A stretch of 64,000 nt of DNA from Perkinsus olseni. Lineage: Eukaryota; Perkinsozoa; Perkinsida; Perkinsidae. The notes under the pieces are model-generated. The model did not search any database and had not been told where the DNA came from. It saw only the letters and a program-made list of their open reading frames with translations. The stretch is from the NCBI GenBank assembly GCA_013115135.1, contig JABANP010000159.1:1-64000 (forward strand), written 5' to 3'. The position numbers were made by a program, and so were the translations under genes. Of the stretch, positions 19,050 to 28,971 are shown piece by piece. How positions within the stretch are numbered: position 1 is the first letter of the stretch; the number at the start of each line of letters is the position of its first letter.

Positions 19050-20732
19050 TCAACCGAGCAACCTGGTACAAACACTCCGATATTTCGCATACATCATCCT
19101 CCGCCATCTCCCAGTTGTATCAAGTTCCCCTCTACTGCTACTATTACCAACCAGGAGGTTGTCTGATGCCAAATCAACCGAATACCTCTCAATCCACCAT
19201 GACAAAGCCGATAAAGACACCTGATGGGAGCCAGCCCATCTCATTGCCCAGTAGAGCTAGCTGCGAGAGACCCTCGCCCGGATACTATTCAACCACAACC
19301 ATTCCAAAAGTTGCGGGATTCCCTTAGATGCCCATTATGGTGTGAGCTATTACCAAAGCGATTTGCAAGGTTACTCTCTCCGGCACGCAGACACGATGTT
19401 ACCAATTTCAGTGACGTTAAATCATCGTCTTCAAGCGAGGCAAAGCGTCACGATGCAGGTCGAGTGATGGCCGAATGTTCAACAGCGAGACTACACCATT
19501 ACTCACTTCTGTCTCCTGACCATTACCATCCGCTCTCGACGGCTCAGCCCTGAGCACAGCTCGAAAGAATTCTGCCACCTGAAAGCTGACGATACGGCCC
19601 GCAAGTATACTGTACTAACCGCAGCACCATTACCTCAGACTCTCGCAACGGTGTCCCTAATCGCTCAAGGATACCCTTCTGGAATATCTTCGGTGTGATC
19701 TTTTCTTTATTATCACTGACCTTAAACACCCGCGCTAGCCACTTGCGGCAAGCTGGGGCGTCGAAAGATGATTCCAAGTACTCCAGAACTGCCTGAGCAG
19801 TATAAAACCGAAGATGTTCCAACCGGCTGTATATCCATTCTCCTCTTCCATAATGGAATAGGGAAGGGAATTTCCATTGGAACTGTTGCGAGTGCGAGGT
19901 TATCTATCATCTCGATGCAGTGACTGCAAGCAAGGAAGATCGATACTGCAATGCAGTGTATAGTGTAGTGTACACCGACCGTGATATGCCAACGGGGTAT
20001 GTGGCACTGTTGATATGTATAACGGAATCTGCGGTACTGTTAATATGTGCGACGGAGTATGTGGCGCTGCTAGCCCTTCTACGCTACATCTCCGCTAGAA
20101 AGTGTCGAGGCAGAGAGAAATCTCGGTGAGAGTCTTTCTACGTCACGAAAATTTCATACAATACTCGTCGAACGCAGGCGCTAAAGAGAAGCGCGCATTT
20201 GCTGTTAGCGACTGACTCGTTGTTGACTCAACACCGGAATCCTCGATCTCACTTCATAATAAAGAGACTATCTGCGCACGCAGTATACTCTGGCAGCGCG
20301 ACCGAACCCCGGTGTAGTCTCACCACGAGATTCTTGAACTCTCGAAGATTCAGGCATCCGTCGCCGTCGACGTCGAAAATATCCACCCAATCATTCAAAA
20401 CTACCTAACATGTCACAGAATTAAAGCGGAGCGAAACAGCATACAAGAGATAGCCGAGCAACGCAGTGGTCGGCACTATTCTCAGTGAGACGTGCATGGG
20501 CGAATACCTCAGCATCTCCTCTGTTTATCCCTTGTGCCACTATAGCTCGCCGTAGCTCATCTCGCTGGAGTCGACCGTTGTGATCGATATCGTACAATTT
20601 GAAGACTAGCTCCGTTACCCCTGGAACATGCTGAAATGTGACAGGTTCTCCCAATGCCTCCTTCCTTATAGTCCCGTGCGGCACGACTGTGCTCAAGTAC
20701 ACCAGGATACGACCCGTGCCAAATCCAATCAT
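19050..20732 (-). CDS. EF-hand calcium-binding protein, copy B
   Basis: Paralogue of the gene at 9262-11795 with the same exon pattern. The EF1 exon ends at 20508 (DIDHNGRLQRDEL), the EF2 exon is 20404-20324 (DVDGDGCLNLREF) and a third exon lies near 19815-19600 (HLRFYTAQAVLEYLESS). The MITE of copy A is absent, so the intron between the second and third exon is about 0.5 kb. Splice sites GT/AG and phases are conserved, and both loops keep all calcium ligands. I see no lesion, but the gene ends are not resolved. Confidence 0.6.
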
Positions 20733-20888
20733 AGCGAAACGTCAGCGTTCCTGACGCGCCCCGAAAACTCGACGGGACACCCACGCTCTAGCTAGCAGCG
20801 AAGAAGGCTGTTTCGTATTCCCTATCTTTTATCACAGTTCATTATGATAGGTACATGTCGCGATGATCTGGGAAAGGTCCACACTAGC

Positions 20889-20931
20889 TCATCAATGATG
20901 AGTCATCATGGAGCCGAGTCGGCTCAGCCGA
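20889..20931. repeat. two adjacent zigzags
   Basis: TCATCA-a-TGATGA-g-TCATCA (20889-20908) is a 14-bp insertion against copy A, where 11952-11958 reads TCATCA-T. Next to it AGCCGA-g-TCGGCT-c-AGCCGA (20912-20931) is also present in A with one substitution, so it is older than the duplication. Confidence 0.9.
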
Positions 20932-21095
20932 CGCGACCATTCAGCACGCATGCACAGCGACACTCACCAAGCGACGCGACATTCTAGTCGACCGTCTCAT
21001 CCTATTGGCCATTCTGTCCACGGCTGACCAACGTTCAGCAACCGCGTCGAACCTGGTGGCAGAAAGTGGTGTACACCCATGCTTCCCACCATTAC

Positions 21096-21263
21096 TCATC
21101 GTCAACAGTCGATGCGGCTGCCGGTGCTAACTCGAAAAGACTCTCTTGCAGGTTGTACGTCGGGTTCGGTCTCCCTTCTGTCTGGCTCGCCAAGATTGCA
21201 TCTCTCGCTTCATCAAGGACCACCTTATTTCGTAGTGCGCGGAAGATACGCAAAAACCGCAGC
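21096..21263 (-). CDS. exon with arginine-rich helix, unknown gene, copy B
   Basis: Same 168-bp exon as 12145-12312: LRFLRIFRALRNKV, then EARDAILASQTEGRPNP, ending DDE-TAA. The acceptor CTATTCAG is uninterrupted here. Function not recognised. Confidence 0.45.
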
Positions 21264-21297
21264 CTGAATAGATGCTTGAAATTCAAGGGAGGAATAA

Positions 21298-21334
21298 GCT
21301 CGCAATAAGAGAATTCAATTCTCTTATTGCGAGC
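21298..21334. repeat. 37-bp perfect palindrome, 18-nt arms, 1-nt centre
   Basis: The left arm 21298-21315 begins GCTCGCAATAAG; C at 21316 is the centre; the right arm ends CTTATTGCGAGC at 21334. Copy A has only the right-hand half (about 12347-12364) and a zigzag to its left. Just upstream is another odd palindrome, CTTGAA-a-TTCAAG (about 21275). Confidence 0.9.
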
Positions 21335-22347
21335 GGTTAAGTTATGATACCAAGATTACGAGGAATGGTTCGCCAGAGATGCATCCTCGGTTTGGTGAAC
21401 GCATTGCAAACAGAGTAGTGCGTTGTTCATATCACCGTGGTCATCACGATGCTGAGGTAAATCCCGGAGGGCTTCATCGACGGTGAAACCGGGACGGAAG
21501 GGGACAAGTTTTGTGTCCTAGCGACATACGCTAGGGCGCTAGCCAGGATGGATGCAGTTTCTCGTACTACTGATCGTTGTCGAGTTGTAACGTCCTAGTA
21601 CTGTGGTATGTCGGTCTCGACGAGAGGGAGGCGGTTCTGCGACACGCGTGAACCAAAGCCACCGCTCGTCTGCTTACGATTTGAGCGGCTCTGCCGTCTT
21701 TGCGTGAGCCGATCAATCCCACCCAACCAGGGTGGCCGAAAGTGGGGAATTATCTCCATAGTTCCCGGAAATATTCCCGGGGAAGGGAAGAAAGGAACTA
21801 TTTCGGGGAATAATGTCGGCTTTTTCGGGAATTATAGAAATTATGTGTGAAATACCGATGAACCTGTAGTTCTGAGCGACTTTTGTGCCCTTGTTGCCAT
21901 CTTGCTTATATAAAACGACTTCGCTCCGATGAAAGCGTGTCTTACCGGTCCGACCCGCTGTGTCGATGATGATAAGAGGCTAGATAACGGAGTGCCATAG
22001 AAGGGACCCCAGTACTTGCGCTCTTCGGTGAGCACTCGCCCTGACGGTTGATTCGTGAAAAATGACAGGCTGCAAGGTGAGCCCGCTAATTCTCTCCGTC
22101 CTAGCAGTTGAAGGGGTTACCGAAATGGTTCCTCAACATTTCCCGGGCTTTGAGCTTAAGCGGGCAGGGGCATAGGGCGATTTCCACGATAGCTCCCCAA
22201 ATGGGGTCCATTCGTCCCCATCCACGCCGGTCATTATTCCCGGGAAGTTCCCGGCGGGAACTAAAACGGGAATTATTGGGGAAAGGAAGAATGATTCTTC
22301 CTCAGCCTTCAGCCACCCTGCACCCAACCCACTAACCGAGACTACGG

Positions 22348-22367
22348 GTGAGCGGCTCACCGTGAGC
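22348..22367. repeat. zigzag
   Basis: GTGAGC-g-GCTCAC-c-GTGAGC followed by C; the preceding base is G, complementary to the second spacer. Confidence 0.85.
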
Positions 22368-22375
22368 CTAGACCT

Positions 22376-22560
22376 ACCTGATCACTCAGGTGTAGGCCCT
22401 GCCTGGGCTGGCCGCTGCACGCGTGGGGTTGTGTACCCGCTGTACGCAGCCAAACGCGTGAGCTGTTGGCGTAAGGTCGCAGGGAGGGCAGTCGGTGTCT
22501 CCCCTTGTTGCCCTCATTGCCTTCAGGTCCGTCGTGGCCGCCGCCCCGACTCCCGATCCC
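22376..22560 (-). repeat. dispersed repeat related to 30180-30370
   Basis: Translated on the minus strand it contains SRVWLRTAGTQPHA; the plus strand at 30270-30330 contains SRVWLRTTGTQLLC. The shared stretch suggests either an old coding segment or a repeat family in two orientations. Not identified. Confidence 0.4.
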
Positions 22561-23042
22561 TGTAGTCAGAGGTTTCATGGCTACCGCATGACGCAGTTTA
22601 TGTCGAATTCGTCGTGCATTTGCCTCAAACACTCTCAGGCGTGAACCCGAATCACTGGGCAGAGGCGGATATCACTTCTTACAGTTGCCAGTAATACAGG
22701 GAGTAATTCGTACAGAGTCCATCTGGTACGTGTTTGATCAGTACGTCCTATTCTCGTCTCGTGTCAACTGACGCAGTAGCTGTATTACAGCTGCCGGGCA
22801 ACTGTTGCCCCTCGTACAGAATCTTCTGGTACAATCGCCGCTCGTGCGGTGGCTTTCAGTACAGTTGCTCCTCTTGCAGTGTCCTCTGGTACAGTTTAAG
22901 CTCGCCAGTTGCAAGTGGGAACTGTTGCAACTTTCTTGTAGTATAAGACTTATACTAAGAAGATGTTCCAACGATTCTATAAACAAGCCGATTCGCTCGA
23001 AGTACGCGCGTGATTAGTACTCTGCCTAACAGAAACTGTTCC

Positions 23043-23316
23043 TCACCTTTTGACTCTCACTTCCTTCTCTACCGTCTGCTCTATGATATTAGCCCTCTTC
23101 ATCAACTCGGTCGCCGTTGCCGGAGTAAAGTAGTACAAAAACCCCGGGACCTGATTTGATCGACACCCCATCGGCAGATAACAGTCGTCTTTAAGCGTGC
23201 TGCTATAGCAATACCGACCATTCGCCAAATCTGGTGGAAGATGAGGATAACAACTATACCAGCAAAAACATCTACAAGCGCCAACTCCGCACTGTGATCG
23301 GTTTCCGCATCGTCAC
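23043..23316 (-). CDS. conserved short gene of unknown function, copy C (last exons)
   Basis: Candidate last exon 23230-23043: ANGRYCYSSTL, then CYLPMGCRSNQVPGF, FTPATATELMKRANIIEQ and a terminal VEKEVRVKR-stop. Upstream on minus a 29-bp GT...AG stretch (23259-23231) would join it in frame to DDAETDHSAELALVDVFA, which itself follows an acceptor CTCTGCCTTTTCTCAG. The alternative unspliced reading passes a hydrophobic run (VFAGIVVILIFHQ). No family recognised. Three cysteines and small size could suit a secreted or membrane-tethered protein, but this is weak. Confidence 0.35.
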
Positions 23317-23675
23317 TGAGAAAAGGCAGAGCACGCGATTATCATGGATGGAGATTACACATGCCGGCCGTCGTGGGGTTGCATATTGTGAATGAGGAAT
23401 GACTCCCTCGCAGGCTGCGACATCGGACACCCTTCACTCTTGCGAGTGACTCGCAAGAGGCGGCTCTCTTACGCCAGTCAGATGAAAAGTCGAGAGGTTC
23501 GAAGCGTGTCACTCGAGCTTTTCTCAAAGCGTGGGCAAACTCGAGAAAAACAACTCCGATGGCATCCCTTGGTGTCAAAGGATGCATAGTTTTCCAGTCG
23601 ACGAGAAATCTTTTAGGCGAACACGGAGACTCTTTTTCTGCTACCGTCGTCAAATCCCCCATTTTTCGCCCCGGC

Positions 23676-25850
23676 TTACTCGGGGAAGAGTTCGCCATTG
23701 ATGCCGAGCACTAGAATGCGTATAACCAGCGATAGTAGAACCGCATCAAGGAGCAGTATGAGCTGTAGTACGCCGAAAATGAACGTCTGAAAAGAACAAT
23801 CACTGGTCGACCACCATCAACTTTGTTCACAGTGGGCTGCCAGGCCGTTGTACAACACGAAATACACAAAGCCTTTGTGCCAAAGGTGGGCTAGTCGAGT
23901 CACCCACGTGACCACAGTCGCTATGAGGGAAAATGCTTTTCTTCCCAACGCTGCTGCATCGAACTAGCCATTTCGATTCTTTCCGACAACGTTCATGACC
24001 GAAGGGACGGCCGCTGACTCACAGGTCCATTCGCCCAGAACCAAAACATAGATTCCTGCTGGTTAGGTGCATCCGTTCCCGTGATGAGGAGATACAATCT
24101 GCTCGTGAGCAGAGGTATCCATCCAGTACCGGTTGCAGCGCCAGTAATCATACCAAAATGCCCTCGCAGGAGGAATGGAGGGGGCAGAAGCTCCGACTGT
24201 TGACTAAAAGAACGAAAAAACTTGAGTAAGCGTCGCCCAAGTGAGCCTCGCTTGCCCATGATGGGGGCATGATGGTTCCGTCCGACGGAAGCAACTTCCA
24301 AGAGATTTCACTAACCAAGCATTACTGGAAAGCTCTTAATCATTGAGACTTGAAGTCTCAGACTTCAATTGGCGTATACCAGTGCCACTGGTCCAGTGGT
24401 ATACATCACGAGGCCGACACGGGACGTATGCAGGGATGACCATCTCCACCCACCTCTCCTCTCCGCTGCTCACAAGGCTTTTCGTGCTCTCCTCCCCAGC
24501 TGCCTCGGGTACGTCCATCCTAACCGATCTGGACTTACCGATGCCTTTCGTTCCGCTGCCTTCGAGTGAACCGCTACAATTCTCCATAGCGTTCGGGTCC
24601 CCTTTACCATTGCTCACGATCGCCCCGGCCAAATCGACTGCTACGGATCCTCTAGCACTCTCATCATCTGAGCCGCTACAGTCTCCTCCGCCACCTTCCA
24701 GTCGAAAGCTACCAACCGCCGAATTTGGCACGGCCGATCGGATGTCGCTTTCCTGATCCTCTGCGACAGCCTCTTCCTGGCTTTCCACGGGAGCTACAGA
24801 AATTCTAGAGGCATTTTTTCTGAATCTTTTCACAGCTCTATTCACAGTCCATACCGCTCCTATCGTATCATGCAGTTTCCTCAGGCGGTCCTCTGCCTTG
24901 TCTTCTAGCTGCATTGTATATGTCCTAGCAAGCGCGCCGGACCTCGCCGAATCCACTTCTCTCTTCGATATGCCCCCATTAGTGTCTTCAAATTGTTCCA
25001 CAAACGACAAGGGAAGCTTCGCCGGCAAAAGCGCCACGAAAATGCGTCTCACGTGACGAGTGAGGAGAAGCAATCCCAAATCCAGCAGCAGTACCATCAC
25101 AACTACTGCTAACATCAGATAAGTCCCTCCAAGGGTATACAGCGGCCTTGCAGCCATCGCAAGGCCCAGGAGGCCAATGGTGACGGCCTTGGAAGGATTG
25201 ACAATCCGAATGGTGTCCTCCACCAAGCAATTACGAAGGTACTTGTGAAATGGAAAGGTTCGCGGGTCCGCGCCGCGTTTCTTAGGGTCGATCCCGCCAG
25301 CGTACGGGAAGAGAAAAGAGAATCTCAGGAGCTTGTAGTGGTATAGCTCGATGAGGGTCTTCTTAGCCTTGTTGTGCATCTCCTTGGCTCGATCAACCGC
25401 AATGCAGACTCGAGCGGTATTGGCGTACTCTGCCGCATTCCACTCGACGACGACTGCCGATAGCCTCCATGTTAGTAAAGACACAATGAGGACATACGTG
25501 ACCATTACCAGGAAGACTATTAAGTGTACCAGATGAAAGTGGTGAAGAAGTTCATAATGGCCCAGCTCCAAAGTATTGGCCAACGACTCTAAGATATTAG
25601 AGCGTTCAATGATATGCAAGACCACTCCGACGAAGCCGAGTATGGTGAGCTCCCGGAAGAAGCCTTCGGCCAGTTTGATGAAGAGCTCAGGGTCATGTTT
25701 TCTGCTCATTATTTTCATTATCATATGCTGAGCCCACTCGAACAACAAAGATAGTACTGCAACAAATGCCACCAGGCCCATCAAGACGTTGGCCGCTGTG
25801 GCGCTCAAACCTTCATCAGATGACGATGGTGTAGAAGGGGACCCGGCCAT
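23676..25850 (-). CDS. MLO-like multi-pass membrane protein, copy C (intact)
   Basis: Exon 1 starts at the ATG at 25850. Five hydrophobic segments are visible: about residues 19-42, 58-82, 98-126, 214-232 and 245-270. FFRELTILGFVG and FPFHKYLRNCLVEDT match MLO-family motifs (E-L-x-LLGFI near TM2; F-x-F-x-K-Y-...-x-D before TM4). A basic then acidic/Ser-rich cytosolic segment follows. Splicing at a GTGGGT donor (24453) to exon 2 (24203-24023) and exon 3 (23786-23676) is phase-correct, gives about 560 residues and adds SMFWFWANGP plus a strong membrane helix (IFGVLQLILLLDAVLLSLVI) before a stop conserved in all three copies. Unspliced, the frame would end at 24336. A seventh helix is not obvious. 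The role in protists is unknown; plant MLOs are calcium-permeable membrane proteins. Confidence 0.7.
24346..24365. repeat. zigzag micro-insertion, copy C only
   Basis: AGACTT-g-AAGTCT-c-AGACTT then C, preceded by G. Copy B at the same place reads G-AAATTT-C (15133-15140): the same length without the 14 bp. Confidence 0.9.
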
Positions 25851-26050
25851 GGAATCAGAGAAAACGATTCAAACCATGGATCTGGCATGTACTATGGTCC
25901 AATGGCAACTCCATGTCGCCAACTTCCCAGTTAATACACGTCACTGTGTATCGATATGACGGAACCCCTAACCCACCGCGTGGCAACAGTCTTTCGAGGG
26001 AAAAGTTTTGACGAACTCCCAGCTGGTTTAACTCTCGCGTTGCAGTAGGT

Positions 26051-27331
26051 TTAGTTGCAGAACACAACATGAGTAGATTGGGGCCCAGTCATTGGGCTCA
26101 TAGTGGACGAGAAAGAGCACGTGTAAAGAGTACTAGTCGAGAGAATCGAGTTGATGATGCGAAGCTGGTATGACCACAGCTAGAAAGTGTTATGTAGAAA
26201 GTGCACTGGAAATATCTTAACCCCAAGTTATTGATCTCCTCTCGCCTGACTGGCGACTCGCCAGTGCGGAGTAGCCGTCCGCTTCATATCCTCGACTGCA
26301 GTGAAATAGTTTCCCGTGAGTTCATCCAGCGAGTGACGCGACACACCGAATAGGTCGGCGTTGAAAATGTGGCGTTATAACACTCGCTAGTCGATTAGCA
26401 ACTGTTTAAGTATAGAAAATTAACCCAGAGCAGTTCGAGAATGATCGAGTATATTGAGGATAATCAGGAGGTGTGCGCCATGAAGAACGAGGTATTTCTC
26501 AGAAACGAGCGAGGCAAGACGACTGTCAATGATGGGTGATTCGCGCCATCACGGTACCTGCATGTCCCCTCTCTCCCTGTTGCATAATTCGTGATCAATG
26601 AGTTCTTCCGTGAGCACCACTGCAAGCGGATCTGCGGTTCACACTGCGGTCCGAGCATTGCTACTAGTTCATTCTCGACCCGAGCATTCTGCCTATACTC
26701 GTCGATATCCTTGACTGATGACGTGGCTCCGAGAATAGGATACATGGAGCCCTCCTTGCTTACTAACTCCCAGTGGCACGCGTCCAGGACACGGCGTGCA
26801 TCTCAGTCCGTGAGACCTCCGAACCTTCGGTGAGTCTCTGGAGGGACTACGGGCGGCTCAGTGTCGCGCGTTCGTGATGCGGTCGTCAATACTCCTTAAA
26901 GTTATCGAGGAAGAAGCCGGTTTTAACTGGCAGACAAGGTCTATTAGACAGCGAGCAGCCTGTCTCTCCGTGACACGATCAAACGGATAAGATCGATGAT
27001 CGTTGCTACCAGTAACACCTCCACCGGTCGACTCAACTCTCGGATTGGGCATGATGGTGTAGCGTAATGAAAACGTTGTAATGTCGATAAAATCCGGATG
27101 TATCGCTCTCTTGAAGAGAGTCTCTTCAGATCGACTTTAACGACTGTCCTACCGCCGTGACTCGTGCAGTGGATCAGGGACGAATGCTTTCGTGCGTACG
27201 CACACGAGTACGTGCACTGCCCTCGAATGGAATTGGGTTGAGTTGTTCAGTTAGCTATGGTTCCCTGAACATGGTCGTTCCTCGATGGCCTCCAGCTGAT
27301 GTTTGTAGGCTGAGTGATTATCTCACACAAA
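26051..27331. other. intergenic; upstream region of esterase E3
   Basis: No gene supported. Contains decayed zigzag TGGCGA-c-TCGCCA-g-TGCGGA (26251-26270) and exact zigzag TCTCTT-g-AAGAGA-g-TCTCTT (27107-27126). From about 26925 it aligns with the region upstream of E4 (from 33358), so promoter and gene were duplicated together. Confidence 0.5.
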
Positions 27332-28971
27332 ATGCCTGCTGCTTCCCAGTATCTTCTCCCGCTGCTTTGCTTCGTTACAACAGACGTTGAGGCATTCGTC
27401 GAGGGTGTGCAAGAGTTATCCCTCAGAAGAGTTCAGAGCAACAAGCTGGAACCCGTCCCTGATGATTGCATCAACGGTTTCCTAGACCCTGGCTTCAATG
27501 CGTGAGTCCCACCTCTGTACTGCTGAGGCTGACTCCGTTGCTACCGACTCCGTAGCAAGGGTGCCAACCTCCTCTGGTGAGATATTCTGAAGGCTTTTTC
27601 CTTTCAGAGTTGAATGCCTGCCAGTGTTCATGAATCACATGGTAGTAAGCGTAGCCACACCCAATATAACTGAGGAGCTCAGACGACAGAAGTATGTTGA
27701 TGTCATGTACAAATGAATTATCATCCGCTTTTCAGGCGAGACGTCAGCGATGAAACCTATTACAGCATCGAGCTCTATAATGTGACCGAACTGAAAAATG
27801 GTGGGCTGGTTCCGAGCGGAGTTTCCTCCTTCTGAAGTGTCCTTCACAATACGCTCATTGCCTCTCATCGTCACACTGAACCTCTGCTGTCTCAGGTGCA
27901 ACCCACGAGAACCAGCTTCGTGTACTTCCTCAAAACTACACGATCCATACCGTGATAGACGAGCCCAATCAGAACCAATCAGCCGGCGCTCCTCAGCTCA
28001 CTGTTCGCGTCGTCGATGATGACCTTTCTGTGGTTCGAGGAAGAGGGTTCGGGGCTCACCAGCCTCCGCTGACTACAAAGATGGGAGCGGGTGGCATCCC
28101 CGGAAGTGATAAGTTCAGCTTTGACATGAAGGTCTCTGAGCATCTGACTCTTACACGTTCTTACTATCGCCACGTTCCCCAGGGTGGCAACATCAAGGGC
28201 ATACTCATCCAGTACCACGGTTGGAGCGACACATGCGAGTCATGGGAGACGTACTCCAAAACTACCGCCATTGCTGATAAGTACGGTCTGATACTCATCA
28301 CTGCCTGTGGTACTAACTACGGCTGGTTTTCGACCTGGGCGAAACACATTCATGGATGGAATGCGGGTACTTGCTGCATCCAAAGACAAGACATCGACGA
28401 CGTTGAGTACACGAGGATTATTCTCCAGAGAGAGAACAAGAACAACTTGCCAGTCTTCGGTTATGGTTACAGTAATGGTGGTATGATGGTGGAGTCCTTG
28501 CTATGTCATAAAGTTATCCAGAAGGCCGTCGCAGTGAATGCTGTTTTGGCTCTGTATCCCGGTCTACAAGGAAGCTTCAAGACCTGTGATAATCTCTATA
28601 ATAACGCTTCCCTGGGCCCTAAGCCTCCGGTGCCAAGGGTGGCCAGTGTACATTGCATCGACGATGAAGTTGTGCCTTACAATGGCTCAGTCCTGAGCCC
28701 TCCCCTTCTCCACTATTTTGCACAAACCGTGTTCCCCAGAACGAACAGGGATATCAGACGTTGGGCCAGCAGAATCGGATGCAAAAAGAAGGAGACTACC
28801 CAAACTAGGATCAACGACTGGACGAGGCTAAAGGAGTGGAAGTGTCCAGCAGAGGAGAGGGCGGTCTCTATCAAGAGATCCAACTGTAGCCACTATGGTT
28901 CAGCCCATGCTGTTGTGAGAACCTTTGACTTCGACCCCGCTGAATGGGCCGCCCAATTTTTCTTGGCCTGA
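27332..28971 (+). CDS. LpqC/PHB-depolymerase-like secreted esterase E3 (intact)
   Basis: Exons 27332-27501, 27608-27691, 27736-27800 and 27896-28971, all GT-AG, with phases 2, 2 and 1 that join perfectly. Exon 1 gives a signal peptide (MPAASQYLLPLLCFVTTDVEAF). I prefer this ATG over one six codons upstream because the paralogue E4 starts here. Exons 2-3 encode CLPVFMNHMVV and ETYYSIELYNV. Exon 4 has the alpha/beta hydrolase with GWNAGTCC, GYGYSNGGMM (nucleophile Ser), HCIDDEVVPYNGS (Asp) and GSAHAVVRT (His), followed by DPAEW. Probable extracellular serine esterase/depolymerase; substrate unknown. No lesion seen. Confidence 0.85.

Larger units (their letters stand above)
21452..22575. mobile_element. 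1.1-kb insertion specific to copy B, unclassified
   Basis: Copies flank it closely: ...TCACCGTGG.CA.CACGAT on the left (12476 and 21450) and GGCTACCGCATGAC..CAGTTTATG on the right (12478 and 22576). The insert has no clear terminal inverted repeats. It is rich in GGGAA and TTCCC words in both orientations (21735-21840 and 22130-22290) and contains zigzag 22348-22367. Its last about 200 bp (22376-22560) are related, inverted, to 30180-30370. Possibly a non-autonomous element or a rearranged piece. Confidence 0.5.
13788..22944. repeat. segmental duplication, copy B
   Basis: Second tandem copy. Contents: MLO-like gene (14458-16770, frameshifted), esterase E2 without its first exon (16902-18299), EF-hand gene (19050-20732), Arg-rich exon (21096-21263), a copy-specific 1.1-kb insertion (21452-22575) and diverged 60-bp units. 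Relative to A it lacks the MITE and both retroelement insertions. Confidence 0.85.
22945..26050. repeat. segmental duplication, copy C (partial)
   Basis: Third copy, containing the short unknown gene and the MLO-like gene. Homology to B continues to about 25940 (AGTTAATACACGTC). Beyond that C has unrelated sequence where B joins the esterase. Confidence 0.8.
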
